Shown here piece after piece: positions 23,902-32,466 of a stretch of 36,972 nucleotides of DNA. The translations under genes were made by a program, and so were the position numbers. The notes below the pieces were generated by a model that was not told the DNA's origin, searched no databases, and saw nothing but the letters and a program-made list of their open reading frames with translations. This DNA comes from Dehalococcoidia bacterium UBA6627. Its GTDB lineage: Bacteria > Chloroflexota > Dehalococcoidia > UBA2979. Position 1 is the stretch's first letter; each line of letters starts with the position of its first letter. Location: positions 1-36,972 of the forward strand of contig DKLZ01000062.1 in assembly GCA_002455955.1 (NCBI GenBank). The letters run 5' to 3'.

Positions 23902-24879
23902 ATGTCCGATCCATGGCGCAGTAGCGGAATGCACGAGCTGGATCCGGATGCGATGAAGCGCTTCAGAAGCGTCGAAGGACAGTTCCTTGAGATAACTTCC
24001 AATTTAGGATTTCAAGAAATACGAACCCCCACGATCGAGCCATTGCACCTGTATACCACTGCTGGTGCGCTTTCTCCGCAACTCCTCGATCGCGCATATT
24101 CATTCCTCGATTGGGATGGATGGAGTGGCGAACGAGTTGTACTTCGTCCTGATGCGACAGTTCCGGTAGCACGTTGGTTTGCTGATAGTGGTCGATCTGA
24201 AGCACGTGTTAGTTATATCGAACCAGTTTATCGTTTCGAATCTAGCGATGCCGATCGAGAACTATGGCAATGTGGTGTAGAACTCTTCGGGCCAAATTCG
24301 CTCGAAGGCGACCCTGAATTGTTTCAAGTGGCCATCGCGCTGCTTCGAGGGCTGAAGGTGAAGGGACTTCGTGTAGAACTTGCGCATGCCGGTTTAATTC
24401 GTGCTGCACTGACGGCAGTAGGTTTCGATCCTATCGAACAAATCGCAGCTTATTCCCGGGTACTTCAAGGTGGACCTGCTCTGATGGATGAGCTGAGTCT
24501 TGCGAGGCCAGAAGGCATAGGTGTGCTGCGGCTTCTTGCTGATGTGGATGGAGAAAGCAGCGGTTACATTGCGAATCTTCGCACTACGATACTGCCATTC
24601 GTGCCGTCTGCAGAAGAATCGCTCAATGAGCTCGAGAATGCTGTTCGGGCACTCGATTCGTTAGAAGTAGATTATCGTGTTCTGCCTGCGACCACGTCGA
24701 ATTTCGAGTATTACACTGGTGTCACTTTCCGAATGATCGCGAATGACAGCGAAATTATCGGTGGCGGCCGGTATGACGGACTGACGGAATCAGTTGGCGG
24801 TACAGCGGCACCAGCAGCTGGTTTTGCGGCATCTTTGTCACGTTTGGGTGACCTGATAAACGATGGCAGCAAAGTATGA
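23902..24879 (+). CDS. hisZ: ATP phosphoribosyltransferase regulatory subunit HisZ
   Basis: HisZ is a HisS-like protein without aminoacylation activity that activates short-form HisG. The 325-residue product has the class II synthetase fold with EIRTPTIEPL, VLRPDATVPVARWFA, a motif-2-like YRFESSDADRELWQCGVELFG, and a C-terminal YYTGVTFRMIA...GGGRYDGL. The anticodon-binding domain of HisS is missing. ATG 23902 is set by GGAGG seven bases upstream. It heads the his operon after the attenuator and overlaps hisG as ATGA. Confidence 0.9.
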   Translation: MSDPWRSSGMHELDPDAMKRFRSVEGQFLEITSNLGFQEIRTPTIEPLHLYTTAGALSPQLLDRAYSFLDWDGWSGERVVLRPDATVPVARWFADSGRSEARVSYIEPVYRFESSDADRELWQCGVELFGPNSLEGDPELFQVAIALLRGLKVKGLRVELAHAGLIRAALTAVGFDPIEQIAAYSRVLQGGPALMDELSLARPEGIGVLRLLADVDGESSGYIANLRTTILPFVPSAEESLNELENAVRALDSLEVDYRVLPATTSNFEYYTGVTFRMIANDSEIIGGGRYDGLTESVGGTAAPAAGFAASLSRLGDLINDGSKV

Positions 24880-26276
24880 GTGAACTTCCAATCCGTGTCG
24901 CGTTACCTCGGGGGGAATTGCGAGAACCACTTGCTAAGCAGCTCGAAGTAGTCAACTTCATCGTAGATGGCTATGGAGAAGGATCACGGTCCTATCGCTT
25001 TGAAGTAAGAGATTGTCCCGAAGTGCAAGTTAGGGTCTTCTCGGATGGCGACATACCGATTCAGGTCGCTCTGGGTAACTATGATCTAGCAGTCTGCAGC
25101 CGTAGTTGGGTAGACGAGCTACTTGTGCGTTACTCGCACGATTCGATTGTGCTCCTTCGCGCACTCGATCTACCGAGCGAAGATCTGGTGATCGGTGGGG
25201 CTAAAGGTACGAGTTTAGAATCTGTGGCTGTATCTGGTCCTGTGCGTGTGGCGACTCAATATCCTAATTTGGCACAGTATGTGCTGGCGCGACTCCGTAT
25301 ACCAAACGTTCGCTTATTCGAAGTGTGGGCGCAAGCTCAGGCGTGGCCTCCTGATGATGCTGACTTGGCGATTGGATTGCGTACCGAGTTGGAAAAGGAC
25401 AACCTTGAAGCATTGCACGATGTTCACCGCGGCGGTGTGTGGTTGATTGCAAACAGAGCTTCCCTTGCTAGGCGGAATCTCGAAACAGCACTAGCTCCAC
25501 TCATGACGTTACCTTTGGGCTCCGATGTGACCGGCCTCGTCTCTCCGGCGCCACTCCCATTAAAGAATGTTAAAACGTCAGAGCGGAGACCTGAGCGAAC
25601 AGCTTTCCGTATTGCTGTCCCAGATGGTCATGCTCAACGAGGTTCGGTGGAAGCCCTTGCTGAAGCAGGCATTCAATTTGATGGGTACAGTACAGACAGC
25701 GCGGAACGTTGGCCACGTTCTTCGATTGATGGCGTCGAAGTGAAAGTTATGCGACCACAAGATATGCCACGTGCTGTCGCACTCGGTGGATTTGACCTCG
25801 CTTTGACTGGTCGGGACTGGCTGAGCGTCTTCGAGTCTTCGTTCCCCACAGCTCCTGTGCAACAGCTTTGTGACCTTCGTCGATCGAACTACCGCTTAGG
25901 CGCAGTGATATCGGAAGAATTGCCAGTTGAGACAATTGCAGAGGCTGTAGCGTACTGGCGAGATGGAGATCCTGACCGAACAATTCGTGTTGCTTCGGAA
26001 TACGCTTCATTAGCGGACCAATATGCACGCGATCAGCATCTGGGCCGATACCGCGTGATTCCATTATCGGGTGCATCGGAAGGATTCGTACCAGAAGACG
26101 CAGAAATTCTTATAGAAGGCACTGAGACAGGTGATACGTTGAGAGCGAATGGACTGCGTATGATAGATGTAATTATGGAGTCTACTAACTGTGCTATCGG
26201 TCATACGACGCCTCCACCTGGTCGTCGTGGTGAACTCCGTCGGCAATTTGTTGAACTGCTGTCTCGTGTAGGTTAG
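24876..26276 (+). CDS. hisG: ATP phosphoribosyltransferase HisG, tandem-duplicated form
   Basis: HisG joins ATP and PRPP in the first step of histidine synthesis. Short HisG is about 210 aa and long about 300; this protein is 466 aa and contains two HisG-like units. Unit 1 (~5-225) has RVALPRGEL, DIPIQVALGNYDLAVCSRSW and RVATQYPNLAQYVL, but its PRPP loop is replaced by DLAIGLRTELEKDNL. Unit 2 (~243-460) has FRIAVPDGH in place of ALPKGR, DMPRAVALGGFDLALTGRDW, and keeps a PRPP-type loop, EGTETGDTLRANGL. The two units have thus lost different parts. There is no stop or frameshift between them. Coupling to hisZ supports a HisZG complex. An ordinary long HisG with its regulatory ACT-like domain does not fit, because the second half matches the catalytic fold. 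Confidence 0.88.
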   Translation: MSELPIRVALPRGELREPLAKQLEVVNFIVDGYGEGSRSYRFEVRDCPEVQVRVFSDGDIPIQVALGNYDLAVCSRSWVDELLVRYSHDSIVLLRALDLPSEDLVIGGAKGTSLESVAVSGPVRVATQYPNLAQYVLARLRIPNVRLFEVWAQAQAWPPDDADLAIGLRTELEKDNLEALHDVHRGGVWLIANRASLARRNLETALAPLMTLPLGSDVTGLVSPAPLPLKNVKTSERRPERTAFRIAVPDGHAQRGSVEALAEAGIQFDGYSTDSAERWPRSSIDGVEVKVMRPQDMPRAVALGGFDLALTGRDWLSVFESSFPTAPVQQLCDLRRSNYRLGAVISEELPVETIAEAVAYWRDGDPDRTIRVASEYASLADQYARDQHLGRYRVIPLSGASEGFVPEDAEILIEGTETGDTLRANGLRMIDVIMESTNCAIGHTTPPPGRRGELRRQFVELLSRVG

Positions 26277-26287
26277 GTCTCGAAACG

Positions 26288-27037
26288 ATGCCGTCGCTGG
26301 GTTCCCACATGGCGCGTGCACGAACGCTCGCAGAACAGCTGAAATTATCAGAGGTCGATGCTGACCGCGGAGCTTTCTATTTGGGTTCTACCGCACCAGA
26401 TATTCGGGTACTTACTCGCGCTGATCGTGCGGAAACACATTTTTTTGATCTTGACAATCTCGATCGACAGGATCCTGTCGAGAGAATGCTTGCTGCACAT
26501 CCACGACTACGGAAACCGTCTGGATTAGAAGCGTCAACTACCGCATTTATTGCAGGCTATATTACCCATCTGGTGCTTGACGAAGCTTGGATTGAGGAAG
26601 TTTATCGACCGACGTTTGGTGTCTATTCGGATATTGATAACGATCCGAGAAGCAATGTATTAGACCGTGTACTGCAGTACGAACTCGACAGGCAAGATCG
26701 CAGTGACAGCCGAAGTCGTCAAGAGTTGCAGACAGCGCTCAAAGCCTCGGCGCCACCGGAAGACATACCGTTCATTGACAGGACGTTCCTTACTCGATGG
26801 TTTCAAATGGTAAGTGAGATTGCCCAAGCAGCCCCAGACTACAGTGGTTTTCGCCGAATGATGAGTCGGCATCTTGCCGGCGCAGGATTCTCGGAAACAG
26901 ATATCGACGCGTATTGCCGGGATCCAGTACCGATTGTGGAGGAAGCTGTCAGTATTGTTTCAGCCGACCGGATCGTGCGATTCTGGGAACACGCCGCTGA
27001 TGTGATGAGCATGCGGGTCAGGCAGTATTTACGATGA
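26288..27037 (+). CDS. Zinc-dependent phospholipase C-like (PF00882-type) protein within the his operon
   Basis: The 249-residue protein has the features of the zinc-dependent PLC domain: an early His (GSHMARA), FYLGSTAPDIR, ETHFFD, and GYITHLVLDEAWIEEVY, whose His and Asp residues would hold zinc. It is mostly helical, and no signal peptide is seen, so it is probably cytoplasmic. It starts 11 bases after hisG, and its stop overlaps the hisD ATG (ATGA), so it is co-translated with histidine genes. It has no known role in the pathway. It might hydrolyse a phosphoester, but it lies where no standard his gene is expected; no function is claimed. Confidence 0.8.
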   Translation: MPSLGSHMARARTLAEQLKLSEVDADRGAFYLGSTAPDIRVLTRADRAETHFFDLDNLDRQDPVERMLAAHPRLRKPSGLEASTTAFIAGYITHLVLDEAWIEEVYRPTFGVYSDIDNDPRSNVLDRVLQYELDRQDRSDSRSRQELQTALKASAPPEDIPFIDRTFLTRWFQMVSEIAQAAPDYSGFRRMMSRHLAGAGFSETDIDAYCRDPVPIVEEAVSIVSADRIVRFWEHAADVMSMRVRQYLR

Positions 27038-28422
27038 AGTCTCAGTCTATAAATCTGCCTCTTAAACCAAAGGATAGTACAACGAGTAAAACGTTCTCAC
27101 TTCAAATAGTCGACGGTGCAGACCATGCCCGTGCCGGCGTGTTGCGTCGTAAATCGCTGTTCGACGTAACTTTGACTGATGATGTTCGAAAGGACATCGA
27201 AGCACTCTGGGGAGAGCCGTTAGACGCTGGTGCTCATGTTGCTCGTATTCTCGAGGAAGTTGAACAATCTGGTGACGAAGCTGTAACACGTCTCTCTCAA
27301 CGTTTCGATAATTCTTCATATGACCGAATCGAAGTGACAGAAGACGAGATAAACGAGGCATTCGAACTCGTACCTCGAGAGCAAATCGATGCGATCGAAT
27401 TTGCAGTCAATCGAGTTCGTCACTATCACCGCGAGCAGCTTCGTCATGCACCGAAGACCTTTGAAGCACGTGGAGTCGGCATGATTGTTCGGCCGTTGCA
27501 GCGCATCGGGATTTACATGACCGGTTCGGATGCAGCACTACCATCTTCAGTGATTCATACGGCGGTTCCCGGTGTTGTCGCAGGGGTCGACGAAGTAATT
27601 GGCGTAACAGCAACGCAAGCAGATGGTAGGGTTTCTCCGCTCAAGCTCGTAGCCGCCAGATTGTCGGGTATGGCGAAAGTATTTCGTGCATCTGGTGCTC
27701 AGTCGATCGGTGCTCTCGCATTTGGCACAGATACGATTCCGGCGGTGGACAAGATTTACGGTCCCGGTAACGTATTTGTGACACTGGCTAAACAACAACT
27801 GTTTGGTCGTGTAGGCATAGATGCGATCTATGGACCGACCGAAACAATGGTAATTGCAGATGAAACGGCAAGAATCGATCTGGTCGCAGCAGATCTACTG
27901 GCACAGGCGGAACATGATCGCCTTGCGACGCCTGTACTGGTGACAACGAGTCGTCATATTGCTGAAGCCACTGCAGAAGAGATAGAAATTCAACTACAAA
28001 TACTGGAGCGGAGTGAGGTAGCTCGTGCTGCTGTCGAAAGAGGCGGCGCAGTAGTAGCAGCCGACCTTGATGAAGCGATCGTTCTTGCGAACGAATTTGC
28101 ACCGGAGCATCTAGCGTTGCTTGTTAAAGACCCAGTTGCGCTAGTACCGAAAATCCGAAATGCCGGAGGTGTCTTTTTAGGTGAGTCATCCCCAGAAGTT
28201 CTAGGAGACTATACAGCTGGCCCAAGCCATGTAATGCCGACAGGGGGGTCTGCTCGATATGCTTCCCCTCTTTCAGTTCTAGACTTTCTTAAAATCACAT
28301 CAATTGTCTCATTTCCCGATCACGAATTGCGTAGGCAAGGAGGCTATGCTTCGACATTGGCGAGAATGGAAGGTCTTAGCGCCCACGCGCTCAGTATTGA
28401 ACGTCGAATTGATGGCACCTAA
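27034..28422 (+). CDS. hisD: Histidinol dehydrogenase
   Basis: HisD oxidises histidinol twice to histidine with NAD+ and zinc. The 462-residue protein carries GSDAALPSSVIHTAVPGVVAG, IPAVDKIYGPGNVFVTLAKQ, the zinc-ligand region AQAEHDRLATP, EFAPEHLALL, the Asp in LGDYTAGPSHVMPTGG, and the last zinc His in MEGLSAHAL. An N-terminal extension of about 25 residues precedes the usual start. It overlaps the upstream PLC-like gene by four bases and hisC by one (TAATG). Confidence 0.96.
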   Translation: MKSQSINLPLKPKDSTTSKTFSLQIVDGADHARAGVLRRKSLFDVTLTDDVRKDIEALWGEPLDAGAHVARILEEVEQSGDEAVTRLSQRFDNSSYDRIEVTEDEINEAFELVPREQIDAIEFAVNRVRHYHREQLRHAPKTFEARGVGMIVRPLQRIGIYMTGSDAALPSSVIHTAVPGVVAGVDEVIGVTATQADGRVSPLKLVAARLSGMAKVFRASGAQSIGALAFGTDTIPAVDKIYGPGNVFVTLAKQQLFGRVGIDAIYGPTETMVIADETARIDLVAADLLAQAEHDRLATPVLVTTSRHIAEATAEEIEIQLQILERSEVARAAVERGGAVVAADLDEAIVLANEFAPEHLALLVKDPVALVPKIRNAGGVFLGESSPEVLGDYTAGPSHVMPTGGSARYASPLSVLDFLKITSIVSFPDHELRRQGGYASTLARMEGLSAHALSIERRIDGT

Positions 28423-29528
28423 TGACTCAGTTTGATCCGGTAAAGTCACTGAACCCGCACATTCGCAACTTGCCGTCATATGATGCATTGGAGGACCTTG
28501 AAGGCCTGGTATCTGCTTACGGATTAGAAGCAACGGATATCCTGAAATTAGATGGTAATGAAAATGCTTTCGGTCCCTCTCCAAAAGCTTTGGCGGCCCT
28601 ACAAACAAACTACGATCCGGGTCGGTACGCTGATGCGTCGCAAATTCGATTGCGTTCCGCAATTGCGGATTATGTTGGGGTGCAGCCGAAACATATTGTG
28701 GCTGGAGCCGGTTCAGATGAACTGATTGGTTTAATTTACAGTCTCTGGGTCAGTAGTGAAGATACGGTAGTCACCGCTGGTCCAACCTTTGGAATGTACG
28801 CATTTGGTTCCGCGTTGCATGGCTCAAACTTTATTGATGTCCCTCGGCTTGGAGACTGGAGCATTGACACGGCTACTCTATTAGCTGCGGCTCAAGACGC
28901 AAAAGTTGTTTTTCTCGCCTCACCTAATAATCCAACGGGAAATCAGCTTCAACCGGAATTGATTGACAAGATTATTGAAACGGGTGCATTGCTTGTTTTG
29001 GATGAAGCGTACATCGAATTCACCCAGACAGAATCAGCAGCAGTAAGAGCGGCATCAGAATCAGCTCTGATTGTTTTACGCACGTTTAGTAAATGGGGTG
29101 GAATTGCTGGTATGCGTGTTGGATATGCGGTCAGTGGAGAGAGAAGTATTGACGCTATGCTTCGTGCTAAACAGCCCTATAACATCTCTACTGCGAGCGA
29201 AGCTGCAGCGCTCGCTTCGCTGCAAGACACCGAAATTCTCAATGAACGAGCGCGCATCTTGGTCAAAGAGCGTGGACGGCTTGCTGAAATCATGAACCAG
29301 ACGGAGTACCTTCGACCTTCCACGTCCGACGCGAACTTTTTGTTAGTTCAAGTTTTGGATGGCCGATCGGGTCATGAGATTTCTGAGGCGCTTCGCCGGC
29401 GAGGCATCTTTGTACGTACTTACAATGATGACCGTCTTGTGAACTATTTTCGCATCTCAATCGGCACACCGAAACAGAACGTTCGAATTATCGATGCGAT
29501 AGCTGAAATTGGAGACAAAGATGTCTGA
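28422..29528 (+). CDS. hisC: Histidinol-phosphate aminotransferase
   Basis: This PLP enzyme converts imidazole-acetol phosphate to histidinol phosphate. The 368-residue protein shows LDGNENAFGPSPKAL, FLASPNNPTGNQ, LVLDEAYIEF and the PLP lysine in RTFSKWGGIAGMRVGYA. Length and motifs are normal for HisC. Its first base is the last base of the hisD stop; hisB begins within its last codons. Confidence 0.95.
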   Translation: MTQFDPVKSLNPHIRNLPSYDALEDLEGLVSAYGLEATDILKLDGNENAFGPSPKALAALQTNYDPGRYADASQIRLRSAIADYVGVQPKHIVAGAGSDELIGLIYSLWVSSEDTVVTAGPTFGMYAFGSALHGSNFIDVPRLGDWSIDTATLLAAAQDAKVVFLASPNNPTGNQLQPELIDKIIETGALLVLDEAYIEFTQTESAAVRAASESALIVLRTFSKWGGIAGMRVGYAVSGERSIDAMLRAKQPYNISTASEAAALASLQDTEILNERARILVKERGRLAEIMNQTEYLRPSTSDANFLLVQVLDGRSGHEISEALRRRGIFVRTYNDDRLVNYFRISIGTPKQNVRIIDAIAEIGDKDV

Positions 29529-30150
29529 TTCTGCGAAGGACGATCGTTCAACCTCCGGCCGACAGGCAACTATAGATCGCGAGACTGCAGAGACGAAGAT
29601 TCATGTTGCCTTAAACATAGATGGTTCAGGGCTAGCAGATATATCGACTGGATTAGGTTTCTTTGACCACATGCTTGACGCCTTTACGCGTCACGGTCGA
29701 TTTGACCTGACGGTGAAAGCAGTCGGCGACCTAGAAGTAGATGCCCATCACACTATGGAGGACACGGCCCTTGCTATCGGCCAGGCATTCAACGAAGCGC
29801 TCGGGAGCCGCGTTGGGATCGTGCGAATGGGGGATGCATGCGTCCCTCTAGATGAGGCGCTCGTGCAAGTAGTGGTTGACATCTCTGGTCGCCCGTTTGC
29901 TTCGACGAATTTCGACTTTGTTGGCCGGCAAATTGGTGAAGTGCCAACGGAAATGGTCCCTCATGTGCTGTCGTCATTCGCGACTGGCGCGCGTTTAACG
30001 TTACATGTCCGCCAGCTTGAGGGTGCAAACGATCACCATATCGTTGAATCGGCAATGAAAGCGTTGGGTCGATCACTCGATTTTGCGGTGCGTATCGATG
30101 ATCGGATTCTAGGCGATGTTCCTTCAACCAAGGGCACGTTAACAGTGTAG
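29521..30150 (+). CDS. hisB: Imidazoleglycerol-phosphate dehydratase
   Basis: HisB dehydrates IGP to imidazole-acetol phosphate using manganese. The 209-residue protein has GLGFFDHMLDAFTRHGRFDL, the metal motif VDAHHTMEDTALAIG and the second motif NDHHIVESAMKALGRSL. There is no fused phosphatase domain, so histidinol phosphatase must be separate (hisN, downstream). ATG 29521 has GGAG six bases upstream and overlaps hisC by eight bases. Confidence 0.95.
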   Translation: MSDSAKDDRSTSGRQATIDRETAETKIHVALNIDGSGLADISTGLGFFDHMLDAFTRHGRFDLTVKAVGDLEVDAHHTMEDTALAIGQAFNEALGSRVGIVRMGDACVPLDEALVQVVVDISGRPFASTNFDFVGRQIGEVPTEMVPHVLSSFATGARLTLHVRQLEGANDHHIVESAMKALGRSLDFAVRIDDRILGDVPSTKGTLTV

Positions 30151-30330
30151 CTATCCTTGGTGTCAGGGATTTATTGTCCACTGATGAATGAGGCGCTGTC
30201 ACCGCAAAAGCTATGAATCTATGCAGCGATAATTCACGGAGCATCGACACTAACGAACCTGCGGAACCGACATCTACAGGCTGATTAGTCAGTATGAGGA
30301 TGCTAAGCCAGAACAGGAAATTACTCTAGC

Positions 30331-31143
30331 GTGAACAATAACGACAGAACAGAGATGTTGCGGTTTGCTCTCGACCTTGCTGATGCTGCTGATGAGATCT
30401 CTATGCGTTATTACCGCAATACTGTCGACATCGAACAAAAAACTGATGGCTCACTAGTGACGAATGCCGACCGCGACATCGAAGAATACATCAGTTCGCA
30501 GATTGCAGTACGGTTCCCGCAGCATGACATTCTTGGAGAAGAACAAGGTGTTAAGTCATCGACGATTGGTGATGGCAAATCGCGCTGGATTATTGATCCT
30601 ATTGATGGAACACATGGATTCGCTCGTTGCCTACCAGTTTGGGCAACCCTGATTGCTCTTGAGCATGATGGAATGATTGAAGTTGGTGTGGCCTCAGCCC
30701 CTGCTTTAGGCATGCGCTGGTGGGCAAAACGAGGGCAGGGGGCATACCGCAGAAATTTGAACCAGAAGGCCGGTGAAATCGATCAGATTCAGGTCTCTAC
30801 GATAACGAATATTGAAGAAGCACAGACTCTTTATGGGGCGTATGGGATGACTACTAATGCATGGCAAGGCGCCGATACCGTGCTTCGTCGTAGTTGGCGT
30901 TCGCGTGGATTTGGGGACTTCTGGGGACATTGTTTGGTTGCGGAAGGTTCGGCCGAACTGATGCTCGACCCCATATGCTCGTCATGGGATTTGGCGGCGT
31001 TATTTGTGATTGTCGAAGAAGCGGGTGGTCAGATGTCTGATATCAATGGTAGAGCTGTTTTCAATGCCGGGCATGCGATTACCTCAAATGGTCTGGTGCA
31101 CAAAGAAGTACTTGAAGTGCTGCAGGTGCCTAAGGACGGGTAG
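30331..31143 (+). CDS. hisN: Inositol-monophosphatase-family phosphatase, probable histidinol phosphatase
   Basis: The 270-residue protein is an IMPase-fold phosphatase with the metal motifs GEEQG (Glu near residue 70), IIDPIDGTHGFARCLP and the C-terminal SSWDLAALFVIVEEAGG. HisN-type histidinol phosphatases have this fold. The position just after hisB, which lacks its own phosphatase domain, makes this role the likeliest; inositol or 3'-phosphoadenosine phosphatase remain options. The start is GTG at 30331 without a ribosome site. The 180-base gap after hisB shows no terminator or leader frame that I can support. Confidence 0.82.
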   Translation: MNNNDRTEMLRFALDLADAADEISMRYYRNTVDIEQKTDGSLVTNADRDIEEYISSQIAVRFPQHDILGEEQGVKSSTIGDGKSRWIIDPIDGTHGFARCLPVWATLIALEHDGMIEVGVASAPALGMRWWAKRGQGAYRRNLNQKAGEIDQIQVSTITNIEEAQTLYGAYGMTTNAWQGADTVLRRSWRSRGFGDFWGHCLVAEGSAELMLDPICSSWDLAALFVIVEEAGGQMSDINGRAVFNAGHAITSNGLVHKEVLEVLQVPKDG

Positions 31144-31256
31144 AAGCTAATAAGAAGTTGAAAGTGTTGGTATTCGGTAGCTCATTCAGCCAAAAGCAGT
31201 CGGGAAGCAGTCAGTAATGTGAGTTAACCTGTTAGTGGTGTCGCATGAATTCCGAT

Positions 31257-31529
31257 TTAACTTTCTGAGGCAGCATTGATCTCTTTAAGCTCTAATTGGA
31301 AGTCTTCTATCACTGGATTAGCTAGCAATCTTTCGCACATTTCAGTTGCTAAGACTTCAGCGTTCGAAGCGTTTGGCGCCTCAACTTCGACTTCGATGCG
31401 TTTACCCACTCGGACACGTCGTGCTGCTGCGAACCCGAGGTTGTTAAGGCTGTCGAGCACGGCTAGGCCTTGCGGATCGTTGACCAGAGGCTTCAACATC
31501 ACTTCGATACTGGCGAGATAGCTAGGCAT
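31257..31529 (-). CDS. purS: Phosphoribosylformylglycinamidine synthase subunit PurS
   Basis: PurS bridges PurQ and PurL in FGAM synthase of non-proteobacterial purine synthesis. The protein is 90 aa, with the family pattern YLASIEVMLKPLVNDPQGLAVLDSL, then GFAAARRVRVGKRIEVEVE and a helix with AEVLATEMCERLLANPVIE. The ATG at 31529 has AAGGAG five bases upstream. It is the last gene of the minus-strand pur set; purL and purQ are not in the window. Confidence 0.93.
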   Translation of the reverse strand: MPSYLASIEVMLKPLVNDPQGLAVLDSLNNLGFAAARRVRVGKRIEVEVEAPNASNAEVLATEMCERLLANPVIEDFQLELKEINAASES

Positions 31530-31561
31530 TGGCACTCCTTGTTTCACAGAAAAAGCTTTAG

Positions 31562-32461
31562 CTAGCGAGGTAGTGTTTTACCTGTGAGCAATTGATAGAC
31601 CTCTTGGTAGCGGATGCTCATCTCATCGACAATGTTATTTGGGAGACTAGGTCCTGGCGCCTTCTTGTTCCAATTTAATCCCTCGAGATAGTCGCGTAAC
31701 GGTTGTTTATCAAAAGAAGGCTGATCGACGCCGGGTAGATAGCTCTTAGCAGGCCAGAAACGGGATGAATCAGGTGTTAACACTTCGTCGATCAGAGTAA
31801 CTTCTCCGTTCAATATACCGAATTCGAATTTGGTGTCGGCAACAAGGATTCCCTGCCGGGCAGCGTGCTCTGCTCCGTATCGGTACAGGGCGAGTGAACG
31901 AAGCTGAACTGCGTTGGCCATCTCTTCACCAAGAAATTCTATAGTTTGCTGAATCGTCAGTGGTGCATCGTGTTCCGGAGGCTCAGCCTTTGTTGTCGGC
32001 GTGAAGATCGGTTCGACAAGCTGGCTTCCTTTGAGGAGGTGTTCAGGGAGGGTGTTGCCGCAGATGCTTCCTGTGTGTTGATATTCTGACCAGGCAGAAC
32101 CTGCTATATAGCCACGAACAACAGCTTCAACCTTCAAGACTTCCGCACGATGCATCACCATCGATCTATGGTGATATTCACTACCACATTCGACCCCGAG
32201 TGCGGCGGCATTAGAGGAGTCTACGACCGCGATAAAGGCGTTGGGAACTACTTTGCTAGTGCGTTCGAACCAAAACTCGGAGATGCGTGTGAGAACCTCC
32301 CCTTTATGTGGGATGCCATTCGGCATCACGACATCGAATGCGGACGCGCGATCGGTAGTAACGAGAAGTAATCGATCATTATCTAGCGCATAGATGTCGC
32401 GCACCTTGCCTTTGTGAACTAACTCGAGGTTGAGATCGGTCTCCATCATGGCTGTTGGCAC
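31562..32461 (-). CDS. purC: SAICAR synthetase (PurC)
   Basis: PurC joins CAIR and aspartate with ATP. The 299-residue protein has the glycine-rich start HKGKVRDIYALDNDRLLLVTTDRASAFDVVMP, VEAVVRGYIAGSAWSEYQ, ILVADTKFEFG and the end-region motif LIDEVLTPDSSRFWPA. A length near 300 fits the plant/yeast-like class more than the ~240-residue E. coli class. The start is a GTG at 32461; an ATG four codons later is possible. It follows purB by five bases. Confidence 0.94.
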   Translation of the reverse strand: MPTAMMETDLNLELVHKGKVRDIYALDNDRLLLVTTDRASAFDVVMPNGIPHKGEVLTRISEFWFERTSKVVPNAFIAVVDSSNAAALGVECGSEYHHRSMVMHRAEVLKVEAVVRGYIAGSAWSEYQHTGSICGNTLPEHLLKGSQLVEPIFTPTTKAEPPEHDAPLTIQQTIEFLGEEMANAVQLRSLALYRYGAEHAARQGILVADTKFEFGILNGEVTLIDEVLTPDSSRFWPAKSYLPGVDQPSFDKQPLRDYLEGLNWNKKAPGPSLPNNIVDEMSIRYQEVYQLLTGKTLPR

Positions 32462-32466
32462 GATGG

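Noticed and set aside
30151..30330. Leader or attenuator before hisN
   Set aside because: Only a ten-codon frame without His codons and no hairpin with a T-run.
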